From: Rhizobium sp. BK650
GTDB lineage: Bacteria > Pseudomonadota > Alphaproteobacteria > Rhizobiales > Rhizobiaceae
Direction: 5' to 3'
Assembly: GCF_014195325.1 (NCBI RefSeq)
Contig: NZ_JACIBK010000001.1
Location: forward strand, 806,001-870,000
Length of the DNA stretch: 64,000 nt
The notes beneath the pieces were generated by a model, which saw nothing but the letters and a program-made list of their open reading frames with translations, had not been told where the DNA came from and ran no database searches. Within the stretch, counting starts at the first letter, position 1. Every line of letters begins with the position of its first letter. The position numbers were made by a program, and so were the translations under genes. This document shows, one piece after another, positions 7,171-16,900 of this stretch.

Positions 7171-7498
7171 GGTAGTCTCCGTTGCTTGAAACGCCCCTGT
7201 TTCAGCGGGGCACGTCGGGGTATTCGCAACGGGAGAGCGGGTTGTTACACGCGTGGCGGTAACGAAGGCGTGATGTTGGTTTGGGAGCGTGGAGTGCGGT
7301 TCGCCATGAAACGTGAATTTGAGATTGTTGCTGATGTGAATGGGCGTGCATGGCCACTTCTTTGGCGACGAAGACTGCTCGGAGATTGTATCGCGCCGGC
7401 CGGATGAGGTCTGACAATGGCTTTGCGGGCATTTCAAGCGCATAATGTTCAGTGCCTGAAATGTGCCTGCTGACATCCCCGTGGAAAGGATGCATGTC
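7171..7498. other. Divergent intergenic region between bufA and the hydrolase gene
   Basis: About 330 bases lie between the two divergent starts. On the minus side they hold the bufA promoter (7223-7248). On the plus side there is only a ribosome site (GGAAAGG, 7483-7489) for the hydrolase. A plus-strand GTAAC at 7259-7263 has no matching -10 element. No coding frame here is convincing. Confidence 0.55.
7223..7248 (-). promoter_or_regulatory. Candidate SigF-type promoter of the bufferin-like operon
   Basis: On the minus strand GTAAC (7248-7244) is followed after exactly 17 bases by CGAA (7226-7223), a full match to the GTAAC / CGAA signature reported for the Caulobacter SigF regulon. A start of transcription near 7215 would leave a leader of about 45 bases before bufA. 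The same elements with the same spacing precede sigF itself. Confidence 0.7.
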
Positions 7499-8803
7499 AT
7501 GACCTTCCGGCAATCGGTCCAGAGGCTGCAGATCTCACGGCGCTCGCTCCTGTCGAGCGGTGCGGCAATCGGGTTGGCGGCAGCACTTCCGTCGGCAGCT
7601 GCGGCGGACGATGCCATGGTGCCTGGCGGTGAAATCCAGCCGTTCCGGGCGGACATTCCGGAGGCGTCCCTTGTTGATCTGCGCCGCCGGCTCGCCGCAA
7701 CACGATGGCCTGATGGAGAGACCGTGGCCGACCGATCGCAAGGTGTGCCGCCGGACAGGCTGAAGGCGCTAGTGGCGGACTGGCAATCTTCCTACGACTG
7801 GCGCAAGGCGGAGGAGCGGCTGAATGCCTTTCCGCAATTCGTGACTGAAGTCGACGGGGTCGACATCCATTTCATTCATGTCCGCTCCCGGCACGAGAAT
7901 GCCCTGCCGTTGATCATGACGCATGGCTGGCCGGGGTCGGTGTTCGAGTTGCTCGGCGTCATCGGTCCGCTGACCGATCCCACGGCACATGGCGGCACGG
8001 CTGACGATGCCTTCCATCTGGTCATTCCATCGATCCCCGGCTTCGGCTTTTCCGGCAAGCCCATGGAATCGGGCTGGAACCCCCAGCGCATCGCCGCCGC
8101 CTGGGACAGGCTGATGAAGCGCCTTGGCTATGAGCGCTATGTTGCGCAGGGTGGGGACTGGGGGGCGATCATCAGCGATGCGCTGGGGCGTCAGGCGCCC
8201 GACGGCCTGCTTGCCATTCACGTCAACCGGGTGGAGCGCGCCACGACCTTTCCGCCGGATGCGGCTCAAGCGCTGATGAACGGTGCGCCCGCGCCTGACG
8301 GCTTGTCGCCGGAAGAGAAGATCATCTTCAGGGAGGCGCGGGATTTCCTCAATAACGGCTTCGGCTATGCCGCGATCATGGGAACGCGACCGGAAACGAT
8401 CGGCTACGGTCTAGCGGATTCTCCCGTCGGGCTGGCGGCCTGGCTCTATGACAAGATCGCCGACTGGGTTTTTACCCGCGGCGATCCGGAACAGGCGCTC
8501 GGCAAGCAGGCCATTCTCGATAACATTACGCTTTACTGGCTCACCAATACCGGGCCGTCGAGCGGGCGCATCTACTGGGAGAATGCCGCAGCGGGCGCAA
8601 AGCTGGAACCGGTGAAGGTTCCGGTCGCCGTCACGGTCTTTCCCGGCGAGGTATACCGGCCGCCGCGGCACTGGCTCGGCAGGGCCTATCCGCAGCTGAT
8701 CTACTACAACACGGCCGAAAGAGGCGGCCATTTTGCAGCCTGGGAGGAGCCGGAACTCTTCGCCCGGGAGGTTAGGGCCGCGTTCAGGACATTGCGTGCT
8801 TAA
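7499..8803 (+). CDS. Epoxide hydrolase-like alpha/beta hydrolase with Tat signal
   Basis: Start chosen at ATG 7499, which has GGAAAGG about 9 bases upstream; earlier ATGs would bury the signal. The N-terminus has a twin-arginine motif ([13 protein letters not shown]) and an Ala-rich stretch ending in PSAAAA, so the enzyme should be exported folded. The body carries the N-terminal epoxide-hydrolase domain ([20 protein letters not shown]), the oxyanion motif HGWPGS, the nucleophile motif GGDWGA with its catalytic Asp, and the late catalytic His in [10 protein letters not shown]. These place it in the EH subfamily that resembles juvenile hormone and microsomal epoxide hydrolases. The natural substrate cannot be read from the sequence. 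Confidence 0.88.
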   Translation: MTFRQSVQRLQISRRSLLSSGAAIGLAAALPSAAAADDAMVPGGEIQPFRADIPEASLVDLRRRLAATRWPDGETVADRSQGVPPDRLKALVADWQSSYDWRKAEERLNAFPQFVTEVDGVDIHFIHVRSRHENALPLIMTHGWPGSVFELLGVIGPLTDPTAHGGTADDAFHLVIPSIPGFGFSGKPMESGWNPQRIAAAWDRLMKRLGYERYVAQGGDWGAIISDALGRQAPDGLLAIHVNRVERATTFPPDAAQALMNGAPAPDGLSPEEKIIFREARDFLNNGFGYAAIMGTRPETIGYGLADSPVGLAAWLYDKIADWVFTRGDPEQALGKQAILDNITLYWLTNTGPSSGRIYWENAAAGAKLEPVKVPVAVTVFPGEVYRPPRHWLGRAYPQLIYYNTAERGGHFAAWEEPELFAREVRAAFRTLRA

Positions 8804-8832
8804 GGAGGGTCGCAATTCTGCGGGCGGATGCG

Positions 8833-8857
8833 GGAACATCCCGCTTCTTCGCCCGTT
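8833..8857 (+). promoter_or_regulatory. EcfG-type general stress promoter
   Basis: GGAAC (8833-8837), a 16-base spacer and CGTT (8854-8857) match the alphaproteobacterial EcfG consensus exactly. It ends about 34 bases before the ATG of the downstream gene, a suitable leader length. Confidence 0.75.
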
Positions 8858-8890
8858 TGCGGAGAGGAAAGTCCCGGAGGAGGAACCCCA

Positions 8891-9514
8891 ATGAGCAATC
8901 TCCATAATGACAGCGCCCCCGAATTCTCAGGCGGCGAGGGCCGCCATACGTTGACCGCTTTCTTCGACAGCCGTGACGATGCCGAGAATGCTGTCGACCG
9001 GCTGAGAAATTTGGGCATCACCAGCGTCAGGATGATGCCGGGATATGAAGCGGATGGCGACAAGGCCGGCGTTGCCGGCGACGACCGCAGTGGTTTCTGG
9101 TCGAAGCTCGAGGATTGGCTTTTCCCTGACGAAGACCGTTCGGTTTATGCCGAAGGTCTGCGCCGGGGCGGCTTTCTGATCTCCGTCGAAGTCGACGATG
9201 CGACCTATGGCATCGCCCACGACATTCTCGACGATGAAGGCTCCATCGACATGGACGAGCGTGCCGATCTCTGGCGGGCTGAAGGCTGGGATATCAGCAA
9301 GTCGAATGAAGCTCTGGCGGCATCGCGGTATAAGACTCGTGGTTACGATCTCCATGAGGAACCGCTGCTCGATCCGGAACTGCGTGACGATATCCTGCCG
9401 ACCGGGCATCACCGCACGGTGGATGAATCCCGCGAATATGCCGAGCGCGAGCTTCGTCGGGCTCAGGATGTAGACGCGATGAAACAGGATCAGACGATCC
9501 CGCGTGGCCGGTAG
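8891..9514 (+). CDS. Stress-induced acidic protein, GsiB/17M-like N-terminal domain
   Basis: A 207-residue protein. Start chosen at ATG 8891 because AGGAGG lies 9 bases upstream. The N-terminus (LTAFFDSRDDAENAVDRLRNLGI) resembles the 'general stress protein 17M' domain, in which a strand and helix handle a glycine-rich or redox partner. The middle is acidic, with SGFWSKLEDWLFPDEDR. The C-terminal third is polar and charged, probably disordered. An exact EcfG promoter upstream supports a role in the general stress response. Biochemical function is unknown. Confidence 0.75.
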   Translation: MSNLHNDSAPEFSGGEGRHTLTAFFDSRDDAENAVDRLRNLGITSVRMMPGYEADGDKAGVAGDDRSGFWSKLEDWLFPDEDRSVYAEGLRRGGFLISVEVDDATYGIAHDILDDEGSIDMDERADLWRAEGWDISKSNEALAASRYKTRGYDLHEEPLLDPELRDDILPTGHHRTVDESREYAERELRRAQDVDAMKQDQTIPRGR

Positions 9515-9544
9515 GGGTTTGGTGTCAGCAGCAGTTTGAGGTAG

Positions 9545-9570
9545 GGCGCGCCGGTTTTCCGCGCGCCTTT
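9545..9570 (+). terminator. Rho-independent terminator after the stress gene
   Basis: GGCGCGC (9545-9551) pairs with GCGCGCC (9561-9567), followed by TTT. It sits 30 bases after the stop at 9514 and abuts the convergent ABC ATPase gene, whose stop codon it overlaps. Confidence 0.6.
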
Positions 9571-10321
9571 AATGCGCCATGCCGTCGACGATGACGTGGT
9601 CGTGGTCCCTTGAGCATTTCTCGATGCGGGCGTGGATCTTGTAGACCTCGCGCAGCATGTCGACGGTAACGACCTCGCGCGGCTTGCCGCAGGCGCGCAT
9701 GCGGCCGTTCTGGATGATCAATACCTTGTCGGCGAAACGGAGCGCCTGGTTCAGGTCGTGGATGGCGATCAGCACGATCATGCCGCGCTTGCGGGCCTGT
9801 CGCTGCATGAAATCCAAGACTTCCACCTGGCGATGAAGATCGAGCGCGCTGGTCGGCTCGTCCATCAGCATGATTTCGGGCTCGCGCACCAGCGCCTGGG
9901 CGATGGAGACGAGCTGGCGCTGGCCGCCGGACAGCGCGCCGAGATCGCGGAAGGCGATCGCCTCGATATTCAGCGCCTTCATGATGTCGTCGATCAGCCT
10001 CAGATCCTCATCGCCGACGCCCCAGGACTGGCCCTGCTTGCGGGCAAGCAGGATGGATTCATAGACCGTCAGCACGGCATTGGCCGAGGTATCCTGCGGC
10101 ATGTAACTGATGGCATTTTTGGTCTTTGAGCCCTCGACCAGCACCTTTCCCGGGCCTTTCAGGAGGCCGGTGATGCGCTTGAAGAGCGTCGACTTGCCGG
10201 CGGCATTCGGGCCGATGACGGCGACGAGTTCGCCGGCAGCCAGCTTCGGCGTCGATATGCCTTCGACGAAGAGCTTGCGGCCGTGATAGGCGCCGACCGA
10301 CTGCAATTGAAGCGCTACCAT
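9569..10321 (-). CDS. Iron/siderophore-type ABC transporter ATPase (FecE/BtuD class)
   Basis: A 250-residue ATPase with Walker A GPNAAGKST near residue 37-45, Q-loop MPQDTS, signature LSGGQRQ near 128, Walker B IMLMDEPTSALD and the switch His in AIHDLNQALRFAD, an order and length typical of FecE/FhuC/BtuD subunits. It would power uptake of a metal chelate or cobalamin together with the permease upstream. Its ATG overlaps the permease stop by 7 bases. The last gene of a three-gene operon headed by a binding protein and an iron-responsive operator. Confidence 0.92.
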   Translation of the reverse strand: MVALQLQSVGAYHGRKLFVEGISTPKLAAGELVAVIGPNAAGKSTLFKRITGLLKGPGKVLVEGSKTKNAISYMPQDTSANAVLTVYESILLARKQGQSWGVGDEDLRLIDDIMKALNIEAIAFRDLGALSGGQRQLVSIAQALVREPEIMLMDEPTSALDLHRQVEVLDFMQRQARKRGMIVLIAIHDLNQALRFADKVLIIQNGRMRACGKPREVVTVDMLREVYKIHARIEKCSRDHDHVIVDGMAH

Positions 10322-11385
10322 GAGCGGCTCCTGTTTGAGAGGATGAGGGAGAAGAAGAAGGGCACGCCGACGAGCGCCGTGATGATGCCGATCGGGAAGA
10401 CGACGCCCGGAATGATTGACTTAGAGATGACTGAGGTCAGCGACAGCAGCAGCGCGCCCGAGAGGATCGAGCCGGGCAGGAAGAAGCGCTGATCTTCGCC
10501 GAGGATCATGCGGGCGATATGCGGGCCGACAAGGCCGACGAAGCCGATCGTGCCGACGAAGCTGACGGGAACGGCTGACAGCAGCGAGATGATCAGCATC
10601 GTTTCCAGCCGGACGCGGCGCACATTGACGCCGAAGCTTGCCGCCTTGTCTTCGCCGAGACGGATCGCCGTCAGCGCCCAGGCGTGGCGGGCAAAGAGCG
10701 GCAAGGAAATCAGCAATACGGCAAGCGTGATCCAGATCTTCGGCCAGGTGGCCTTGGTCAGGCTGCCCATGGTCCAGAAGACGACGGCTGACAGCGCCTG
10801 TTCGGAGGCGAGATATTGCAGGAAGGCGAGAGCCGCGTTGAAGGTGAAGACGAGGGCGATGCCGAGCAGCACGACCGTCTGTACCGAAACGCCGCGCGCC
10901 TGTGAGATGAAGTGGATGAAGAGGGTTGCGACAAGTGCCATGACGAAGGCGTTGACCGGCACCAATAATCCCGCCGCAACCGGCAGGATCGGCACGCTTG
11001 TGACGATGGCAAGCGCCGCGCCGAAGCTTGCTGCCGCCGAAATGCCGAGCGTGAAGGGACTTGCGAGCGGATTGGCGAGGATCGTCTGCATCTGGGCGCC
11101 GGCGACCGAGAGCGAGGCGCCGACGACGATCGCCATGACGGCGACCGGCATGCGGATATCCCAGACGACGGCGCGGAGCTGCGCCGAGACGGAGCCCGGA
11201 TCGAGCAGGGCTGCCACGACCTCATCGAGGCCGTAGCGGGCCGGTCCCCAGGCGAGATCGACGGCGAAGGACAGGCAGAGCGCTGCCGTCATGGCAACGA
11301 GGATCAAAAGCTTGCGGCGGGCGAGGGCGCGGTAACGCGCCCTGCCTGCTTCGGCTTCGATCGGCATAGCGGCGATCTCTGCCAT
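10315..11385 (-). CDS. FecCD/BtuC-family iron-chelate ABC permease
   Basis: Start chosen at ATG 11385: the binding-protein stop lies 5 bases upstream and AAGTAAGG gives a ribosome site. The 356-residue product has about nine or ten membrane helices and the FecCD landmarks, a cytoplasmic RYGLDEVVAALLDPG loop, GASLSVAGAQMQTILANPLA, and the coupling segment near GTIGFVGLVGPHIARMILG. It works as a homodimer with the ATPase to import an iron complex across the inner membrane. Charged N-terminus, no signal peptide. Confidence 0.92.
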   Translation of the reverse strand: MAEIAAMPIEAEAGRARYRALARRKLLILVAMTAALCLSFAVDLAWGPARYGLDEVVAALLDPGSVSAQLRAVVWDIRMPVAVMAIVVGASLSVAGAQMQTILANPLASPFTLGISAAASFGAALAIVTSVPILPVAAGLLVPVNAFVMALVATLFIHFISQARGVSVQTVVLLGIALVFTFNAALAFLQYLASEQALSAVVFWTMGSLTKATWPKIWITLAVLLISLPLFARHAWALTAIRLGEDKAASFGVNVRRVRLETMLIISLLSAVPVSFVGTIGFVGLVGPHIARMILGEDQRFFLPGSILSGALLLSLTSVISKSIIPGVVFPIGIITALVGVPFFFSLILSNRSRSW

Positions 11386-11390
11386 TGGCC

Positions 11391-12527
11391 TTACTTTCCG
11401 GCCTTGGCGTCGACCCAGTAACCCGGCTGATAGGGAACCGGCAGGAACTTCTCGTGGAATTCCTTGAAGGTCGCATCCGGATCGAGATCGGCAAAGAGGT
11501 CCGGATGGAACCACTTGGCCATCTGCTGAACGGCGACGAACTGATAGGGGCTCGTATAGAACTGGTGCCAGATCGCGTGGACATTGCCGCCGCCAACAGC
11601 CTTGGAGCCGGTAAAGGCCGGGTTCTGCATCAACGCATCGAGCGCCTTGCGGCTGTCGTCGATGGTGGCGGCAGCGGTCGGGCCGACATTGACGTAGTCC
11701 TTGGCGTCCGTGGTCTGGCTCCAGTTCGAGCCGGTCACGACGACGACGTCAGGATTGGAGGCGATGACCTGTTCGGCATTGATCGAGCCGGTATAGCCGG
11801 GCAGGAAATCGGAGCCGAGATTGTGGCCACCGGCCCAATCGACCATCAGGCCGAAATTGTCGGGGCCGAAGGTGCCGCAGCATTCGACGAGGCCGGCGGC
11901 GCGATACATGAAGACGTTGGGCTTCTTCGGTTCGGCTTCCTTAAGCTTGTCGGTGACGCGCGCCATCTGCTCTTTCCAGTAAGCGGCGACGGCCTCGGCG
12001 CGGTCTTCATGGCCGAAGATCTTGCCGAGGATCTTCAGGCTCGGCTCGGTATTGGCAAGGATATGTTCGCGGAAATCGATATAGACGATCTTCACGCCGA
12101 TCTTGTCCAGCATGTCCTCGAGCTTCACCTCGTCGGCGGCCTTCTTGTTGCCGATCGGCAGCAGCATGACGTCGGGGTGAAGGGCGACGACGGTCTCCGT
12201 CTGCAGCGTGCCGTCCGTCAGGTTGCCGAGGAAAGGCAGGTCCTTGGCCTTTGGGAATTTCTCGACATAGGCATTGAAGCCATCCTTGTCTGTCGTCCAG
12301 AGGTCGTTGCGCCAGCCGACGATCTTGGCGAAAGGATCGTCCTTCTCGATAGGGGCAACGGCATAGAGCATGCGGCCTTCGCCGAGGATCACGCGTTCGA
12401 CCGGCTTGTCGAAGGTGACTTCGCGGCCGGCGACATCCTTGATGGTGAAAGGGTCGGCAAAGACCGAGAACGGCAGCAGTATCGCAACGGCGGCCGCGAC
12501 CAGTGCAAGCAATTTCATAAAATTCAT
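11391..12527 (-). CDS. Periplasmic binding protein for an iron chelate
   Basis: Start chosen at ATG 12527, with GGAGAG upstream; a second ATG lies 9 bases later. Residues 1-24 are a signal peptide (LALVAAAVAILLPFSVFA). The mature protein is a class III (FecB/TroA-like) binding protein: a first lobe with the VTFDKPVERVIL start, a long backbone helix, and a second lobe with ASNPDVVVVTGSNW. An unusual pair of adjacent cysteines (VECCGTFGP) lies near the ligand cleft. The operon has a TGA-N9-TCA box upstream, pointing to iron regulation. The exact ligand (siderophore, haem, cobalamin) is not decidable. Confidence 0.88.
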   Translation of the reverse strand: MNFMKLLALVAAAVAILLPFSVFADPFTIKDVAGREVTFDKPVERVILGEGRMLYAVAPIEKDDPFAKIVGWRNDLWTTDKDGFNAYVEKFPKAKDLPFLGNLTDGTLQTETVVALHPDVMLLPIGNKKAADEVKLEDMLDKIGVKIVYIDFREHILANTEPSLKILGKIFGHEDRAEAVAAYWKEQMARVTDKLKEAEPKKPNVFMYRAAGLVECCGTFGPDNFGLMVDWAGGHNLGSDFLPGYTGSINAEQVIASNPDVVVVTGSNWSQTTDAKDYVNVGPTAAATIDDSRKALDALMQNPAFTGSKAVGGGNVHAIWHQFYTSPYQFVAVQQMAKWFHPDLFADLDPDATFKEFHEKFLPVPYQPGYWVDAKAGK

Positions 12528-12574
12528 CTGGAAACTCTCTCCGTCCTCGGTTATTTCCCGAGGCATAGAAAAAC

Positions 12575-12589
12575 TGAGTTTTGGAATCA
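12575..12589. promoter_or_regulatory. IRO box (RirA-type iron-responsive operator)
   Basis: TGA (12575-12577), nine bases and TCA (12587-12589) match the TGA-N9-TCA core of the iron-responsive operator bound by RirA in Rhizobium. It lies about 48 bases upstream of the binding-protein start and about 50 upstream of the divergent methyltransferase start, so it could control both directions. Confidence 0.65.
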
Positions 12590-12641
12590 AGTTTTATGTT
12601 TTAGAGCTTTTCCAAAGTGAAGCCGGCGCCGGGTGAAGACG

Positions 12642-13430
12642 ATGAATACGATGAACACGAATTACTCCATTCGCGATGAAATCCGGGATTTCTGGTCGGA
12701 AAGGGCAGCGACGTTCGACGAGAGCGTCGGCCACGAAATCTTTTCCGAAGCCGAGCGAAAGGGCTGGCAGCGCCTGATCCGCAAGCATCTCGGCGAGGGA
12801 GAGGGGCGGGCGGCGCTCGACCTTGCCTGCGGCACGGCTGTCATTTCCCATCTCATGCATGGCGCGGGCTTCAAGGTGACGGGGCTCGACTGGTCGGATG
12901 CGATGCTGGCGCAGGCGCGGGCCAAGGCAAAGAAGCGCGGCACCGATATCCGCTTCGTCTCGGGTGACGCGGAAAACACCATGGAGCCGAAGGAGAGCTA
13001 TGACGTGATCACCAATCGGCACCTCGTCTGGACGCTGGTCGATCCGCCGTCGGCCTTCCGCGAATGGTTCTCCGTGCTGAAACCCGGCGGCAAGGTGCTG
13101 ATCGTCGACGGCAATATGGGCAAGGAGACCTGGGTCAAGGGTCTGCAGAAGCTCTGGACGAGGCTGACCGGCAAAGCGCCGGCAAGCCACATGAGGCCCG
13201 AGATGATGGCCCGCCATCAGGCCATCCGCTCGCGCGTCTATTTCTCGGACCAGATGCCGGCCGAAGCGATCGTCGAACTGCTGCGCCAGGCGGGCTTCGA
13301 CAATATCGTCGTCGACCGCAAGCTCTCGGATATTCATTGGGCGCAGGCGCGCAAGATGCCTTTCCTGCGCGGGCTGGAGCGGATGGTGCAGGATCGGTTT
13401 GCGATCTGTGCGACGAAGCCTCTGGCTTAG
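12642..13430 (+). CDS. SAM-dependent methyltransferase linked to the iron importer
   Basis: A class I methyltransferase of about 262 residues. Motif I is ALDLACGTAV, with VTGLDWSDAML as motif II, a post-I block IRFVSGDAENT and NRHLVWTLVDPPSA/FSVLKPGGKVLIVDG as the central strand region. Several starts are possible: GTG 12633, ATG 12642 and ATG 12651; GGTGAAG just before 12642 favours that one. It is divergent from the binding-protein gene and shares the IRO box. A methyltransferase beside an iron-chelate importer may modify or break down the imported ligand, but the substrate is an inference. Confidence 0.85.
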   Translation: MNTMNTNYSIRDEIRDFWSERAATFDESVGHEIFSEAERKGWQRLIRKHLGEGEGRAALDLACGTAVISHLMHGAGFKVTGLDWSDAMLAQARAKAKKRGTDIRFVSGDAENTMEPKESYDVITNRHLVWTLVDPPSAFREWFSVLKPGGKVLIVDGNMGKETWVKGLQKLWTRLTGKAPASHMRPEMMARHQAIRSRVYFSDQMPAEAIVELLRQAGFDNIVVDRKLSDIHWAQARKMPFLRGLERMVQDRFAICATKPLA

Positions 13431-13469
13431 GTTTTCTGCAGGCCGGAGTTGCGTGGCCGGTGCCGGTGG

Positions 13470-13868
13470 TCATTGAAGCTCCTGATGTCCTTTACCGAGG
13501 AGGCTTAAGAGCAATGCGGCTATTTCGCGGGAATCGGCAGGCTTTGACACCAGCGGCACCTGGGAGAGGGACGGAGGGATGACGACGCGGTCGTAGCCGC
13601 TGGTAAATATGAAGGGAATGCGCTTTTGCCGCAGAAGCGCGGCGATGGGAAAACTCAACTCGCCTCCGAGGTTGATATCGATCACCGCGCCGTCGAGTTT
13701 AGACGCATTGTCGATCGCTGCGGTGGCATGCGCGACGCTTGAAAACGGACCAAGAATGGTTGCACCATGCCGTTCGAGCGCTTCCGCAAGATCGACCGCT
13801 ATCAGATATTCGTCTTCGACAACAAGTACGTGGCCCAGCGCTTTTTCCACCTGAGCGCTCCATCTCAT
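13470..13868 (-). CDS. Single-domain response regulator (receiver)
   Basis: A 132-residue lone receiver domain: acidic pocket VVEDEYLIAV near residue 16-25, phospho-acceptor Asp in GAVIDINLGG near 61, switch Thr/Ser in FIFTSGYD, and the conserved Lys in LVSKPAD. No output domain follows. It starts 125 bases from the divergent CheB/CheR/HWE kinase, a very likely phosphodonor. A second, similar receiver lies at the other end of that kinase gene. Such lone receivers act by protein contact or as phosphate sinks. Confidence 0.9.
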   Translation of the reverse strand: MRWSAQVEKALGHVLVVEDEYLIAVDLAEALERHGATILGPFSSVAHATAAIDNASKLDGAVIDINLGGELSFPIAALLRQKRIPFIFTSGYDRVVIPPSLSQVPLVSKPADSREIAALLLSLLGKGHQELQ

Positions 13869-13993
13869 AACGGCTCCAGAACGGAAATATGGCGGAAGTC
13901 CTGCGAGTAAATGGAAATTGCCAAATAGGGCTCTCCTCCCTAAATTTTACCTGAGTCTAAGGGCCGCGATCTTCGGTCTTGAGGAGCGGTGAC

Positions 13994-16900
13994 ATGGTAC
14001 AGGCAAATCCGAGATTCCCGATCGTCGGCATCGGCGCTTCGGCGGGCGGAATCCCCGCTATGGAAGGTTTCTTCCAGGGCTTGCCGGAGCCCTGCGGCAT
14101 GGCGTTCGTGGTTGTGACCCATTTGAATCCGGGACGCCAGAGCCGCCTGCACGAAGTCATCGCCCGCTATACCGATATGAAGGTGGTGCTCGCCGCCGAC
14201 AAGGTTAGCGTGGTTCCCGACACAATCTATGTCATGCCGGAAAATGTGGTGCTGGGCCTTCATGACGGCGTGCTTTCGGTCAAGCCGATGGACATCCATT
14301 CGATGGAGCGCAAGCCTATCGATGTCTTCTTCGGCGAGCTTGCGAAAGACCAGGGCGAATTTGCCGTCGGCGTCATCCTGTCAGGCGGGGACGGCGACGG
14401 GACGCTCGGCGCCAAGGCAATCAAGGAGCGGGGAGGGCTGACGCTGGCGCAGACTGCCGACGGGTCGGGTCCGCGCAATCCGGATATGCCGCAAAGCGCG
14501 ATTGCCAGCGGTCTTATCGATCTCGCCCTGCCGTCTGAGCAGATGGGTGAAAAGCTGGTGGCCTTCGCGCGCAGCTTTGCGTCTCTTTCCCATATCGGAG
14601 GAACTGACGAACAGGACAAGGCAAGCGATCTCGAAAGGGCCCGCGAGCGTATCTATGCGATCCTTCGCAATCAGTCCGGCCATGATTTTTCCGGGTACAA
14701 GACCAAGACATTTCTGCGACGGGTGCGTCGGCGCATGCAGGTCCGGCAGTTGAAGACAATCGAGGCCTATGTCGATTCGCTGGAGCAGGATCCCGACGAG
14801 GTTTCGAGGCTTTTCAGCGACCTGTTGATCAACGTAACCAATTTTTTCCGCGACACTGATGCATTCTCTGTGCTTGAAACCACTGTCATCCCGCAATTGT
14901 TTGCCGGCAGAAACGCGACCGATACCTTGCGTGTCTGGGTTCCGGGCTGCGCAACGGGGGAGGAAGTCTACTCGATCGCCATTCTCATGCGCGAGCATAT
15001 GGAGAGACTGTCGCAGGTACCGAGAGTGCAGATATTTGCAACCGATATCGATGAACCTGCGCTGCAGATAGCCAGGACCGCGCGTTATCCGGAGGCGCTG
15101 CTGGAGGGCGTTTCAAGCACACGCAAGAAAAAATTCTTCAGCAGCGACGGGGCCAGTTTCGTCGTCAGCAGCAGCATCCGCGAGCTGTGCATCTTCTCGC
15201 CGCACAGTGTCATCCGCGATCCGCCCTTTTCCCGCATGGACCTCGTGTCCTGCCGCAACCTGCTGATCTATCTCGGGCAGGAGATACAGAACCGGGTCGT
15301 CCCCACGTTCCACTATGCGCTGAAACCCGGCGGTTATCTCTTTCTCGGTACTTCCGAGGGGATCGGGCAGCACGGCGATCTCTTCACCACCGTCGACAAG
15401 AAGAACCGCATCTTCCAGGCGCGGGAACATGCCAACGCACACCGTCTTCCGATCCTGATGGGGGACGAACGCTATACGCCTTTCCCGGCATCTGCAAAAA
15501 TCGATTCACGCGGCTTTGGCGGCGTGCAATTGCGGCAGGCGGTCGAGGCGCAGGTGCTGGAATCATTTGCCCCCGCTCATGTTGTCGTGAATGCGGATGG
15601 TGATGTCGTCTATTCGTCCGGGCGCACGAGCAAGTTTCTGGAGGTGCCGCAGGGCGCGCCGAGCCGACAGCTGATCAATATGGCGAGGCGGGATCTGCGG
15701 CTCGATCTCCGGGCCGCCCTGCGCGAGTGCGCATCATCAAGACAGCGTGTCACCAAGGACAATATCGTCGTTGACGACGATGACGGCCGCGTCCAGGTCG
15801 TATCTGTGGCGGTCGAGCCGCTCGGCAATCGCGGATCAGGCGAAGCGCTCTATGTTGTTCTGTTTCAAACCGTCGGACCGTCACAGGCGCGCTCGGAAGC
15901 CGAGCGCGCCCAGCGAAACGTGGAAGGGACCGCGGACCTCGAGAGGGAACTGCGCGACACGCGCGAGCGTCTGCAATCGACCATCGAGGAATATGAGACG
16001 GCGCTCGAAGAGCTGAAGTCATCGAACGAGGAACTGGTATCGGTCAACGAAGAGGCCCAATCCTCCAACGAGGAACTCGAGGCTTCCAAGGAGGAGATGC
16101 AGTCTCTCAACGAAGAGCTCAACACGATTAATGCGGAGCTCAACAGCAAGGTCGAGGAGCTGGACCGGGCCAACAACGACCTGAAAAACCTCTTCGACGC
16201 CACTGAGATCGCGACGATTTTCCTCGACCGCAATCTGGTCATCCGCAATTTCACGCCGACGGCATCGAATTTCTTCAAGCTGCGTGCATCCGATGTCGGC
16301 CGACCGCTGACAGAACTCTCCAGCGATATCGACTATCCCGAGCTGAACGACCATATTGCCGAGGTTTTCGCTTCCGGTCAAAGCCGGGATCGCCACCTTC
16401 CGCGCGACGAGCAGGGGCGTCATTTTCTGGCCCGCCTCCTTCCGTATCGGGGCGACAATAACAGGATCGACGGTGTGATCGTCACGCTCATCGACGTCAC
16501 CACGCTGGCCGAAGCCGAACAGCACCAGAAGGTGCTGATCTCGGAGCTCAATCATCGCGTCAAGAACATGCTCGCGGTGACGATCAGCATCGCCACCCAG
16601 ACGCTGGAATCTTCTGCCTCGCCGGAGGCGTTTCACGCAGCGTTCGTCGGCCGTTTGAAGGCCATGTCGCGGGCCTACGGCCTGCTTTCACGCGAACATT
16701 GGAAAGAAGCCTCAGTTAAGGAGCTGATAGCCCAGGAGCTGACGCCATTCGGGGCGGAGCGCATTGCGCTCGACGGTCCGGAATATAAGCTCAACCCGCA
16801 GCGGGGACTTGCGCTCGGGATGGTCATCCACGAGCTTGCGACCAACGCCGCCAAATACGGGGCCTTGAGCAATGGCGAGGGCCGTATCGATGTCCGATGG

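Noticed and set aside
7259-7263. Second GTAAC, on the plus strand, as a SigF promoter for the hydrolase
   Set aside because: No CGWA follows at 16-17 bases.
11385-12620. Long plus-strand open frame over the binding-protein gene
   Set aside because: Antisense of a signal-peptide-bearing binding protein; its translation has no motif.
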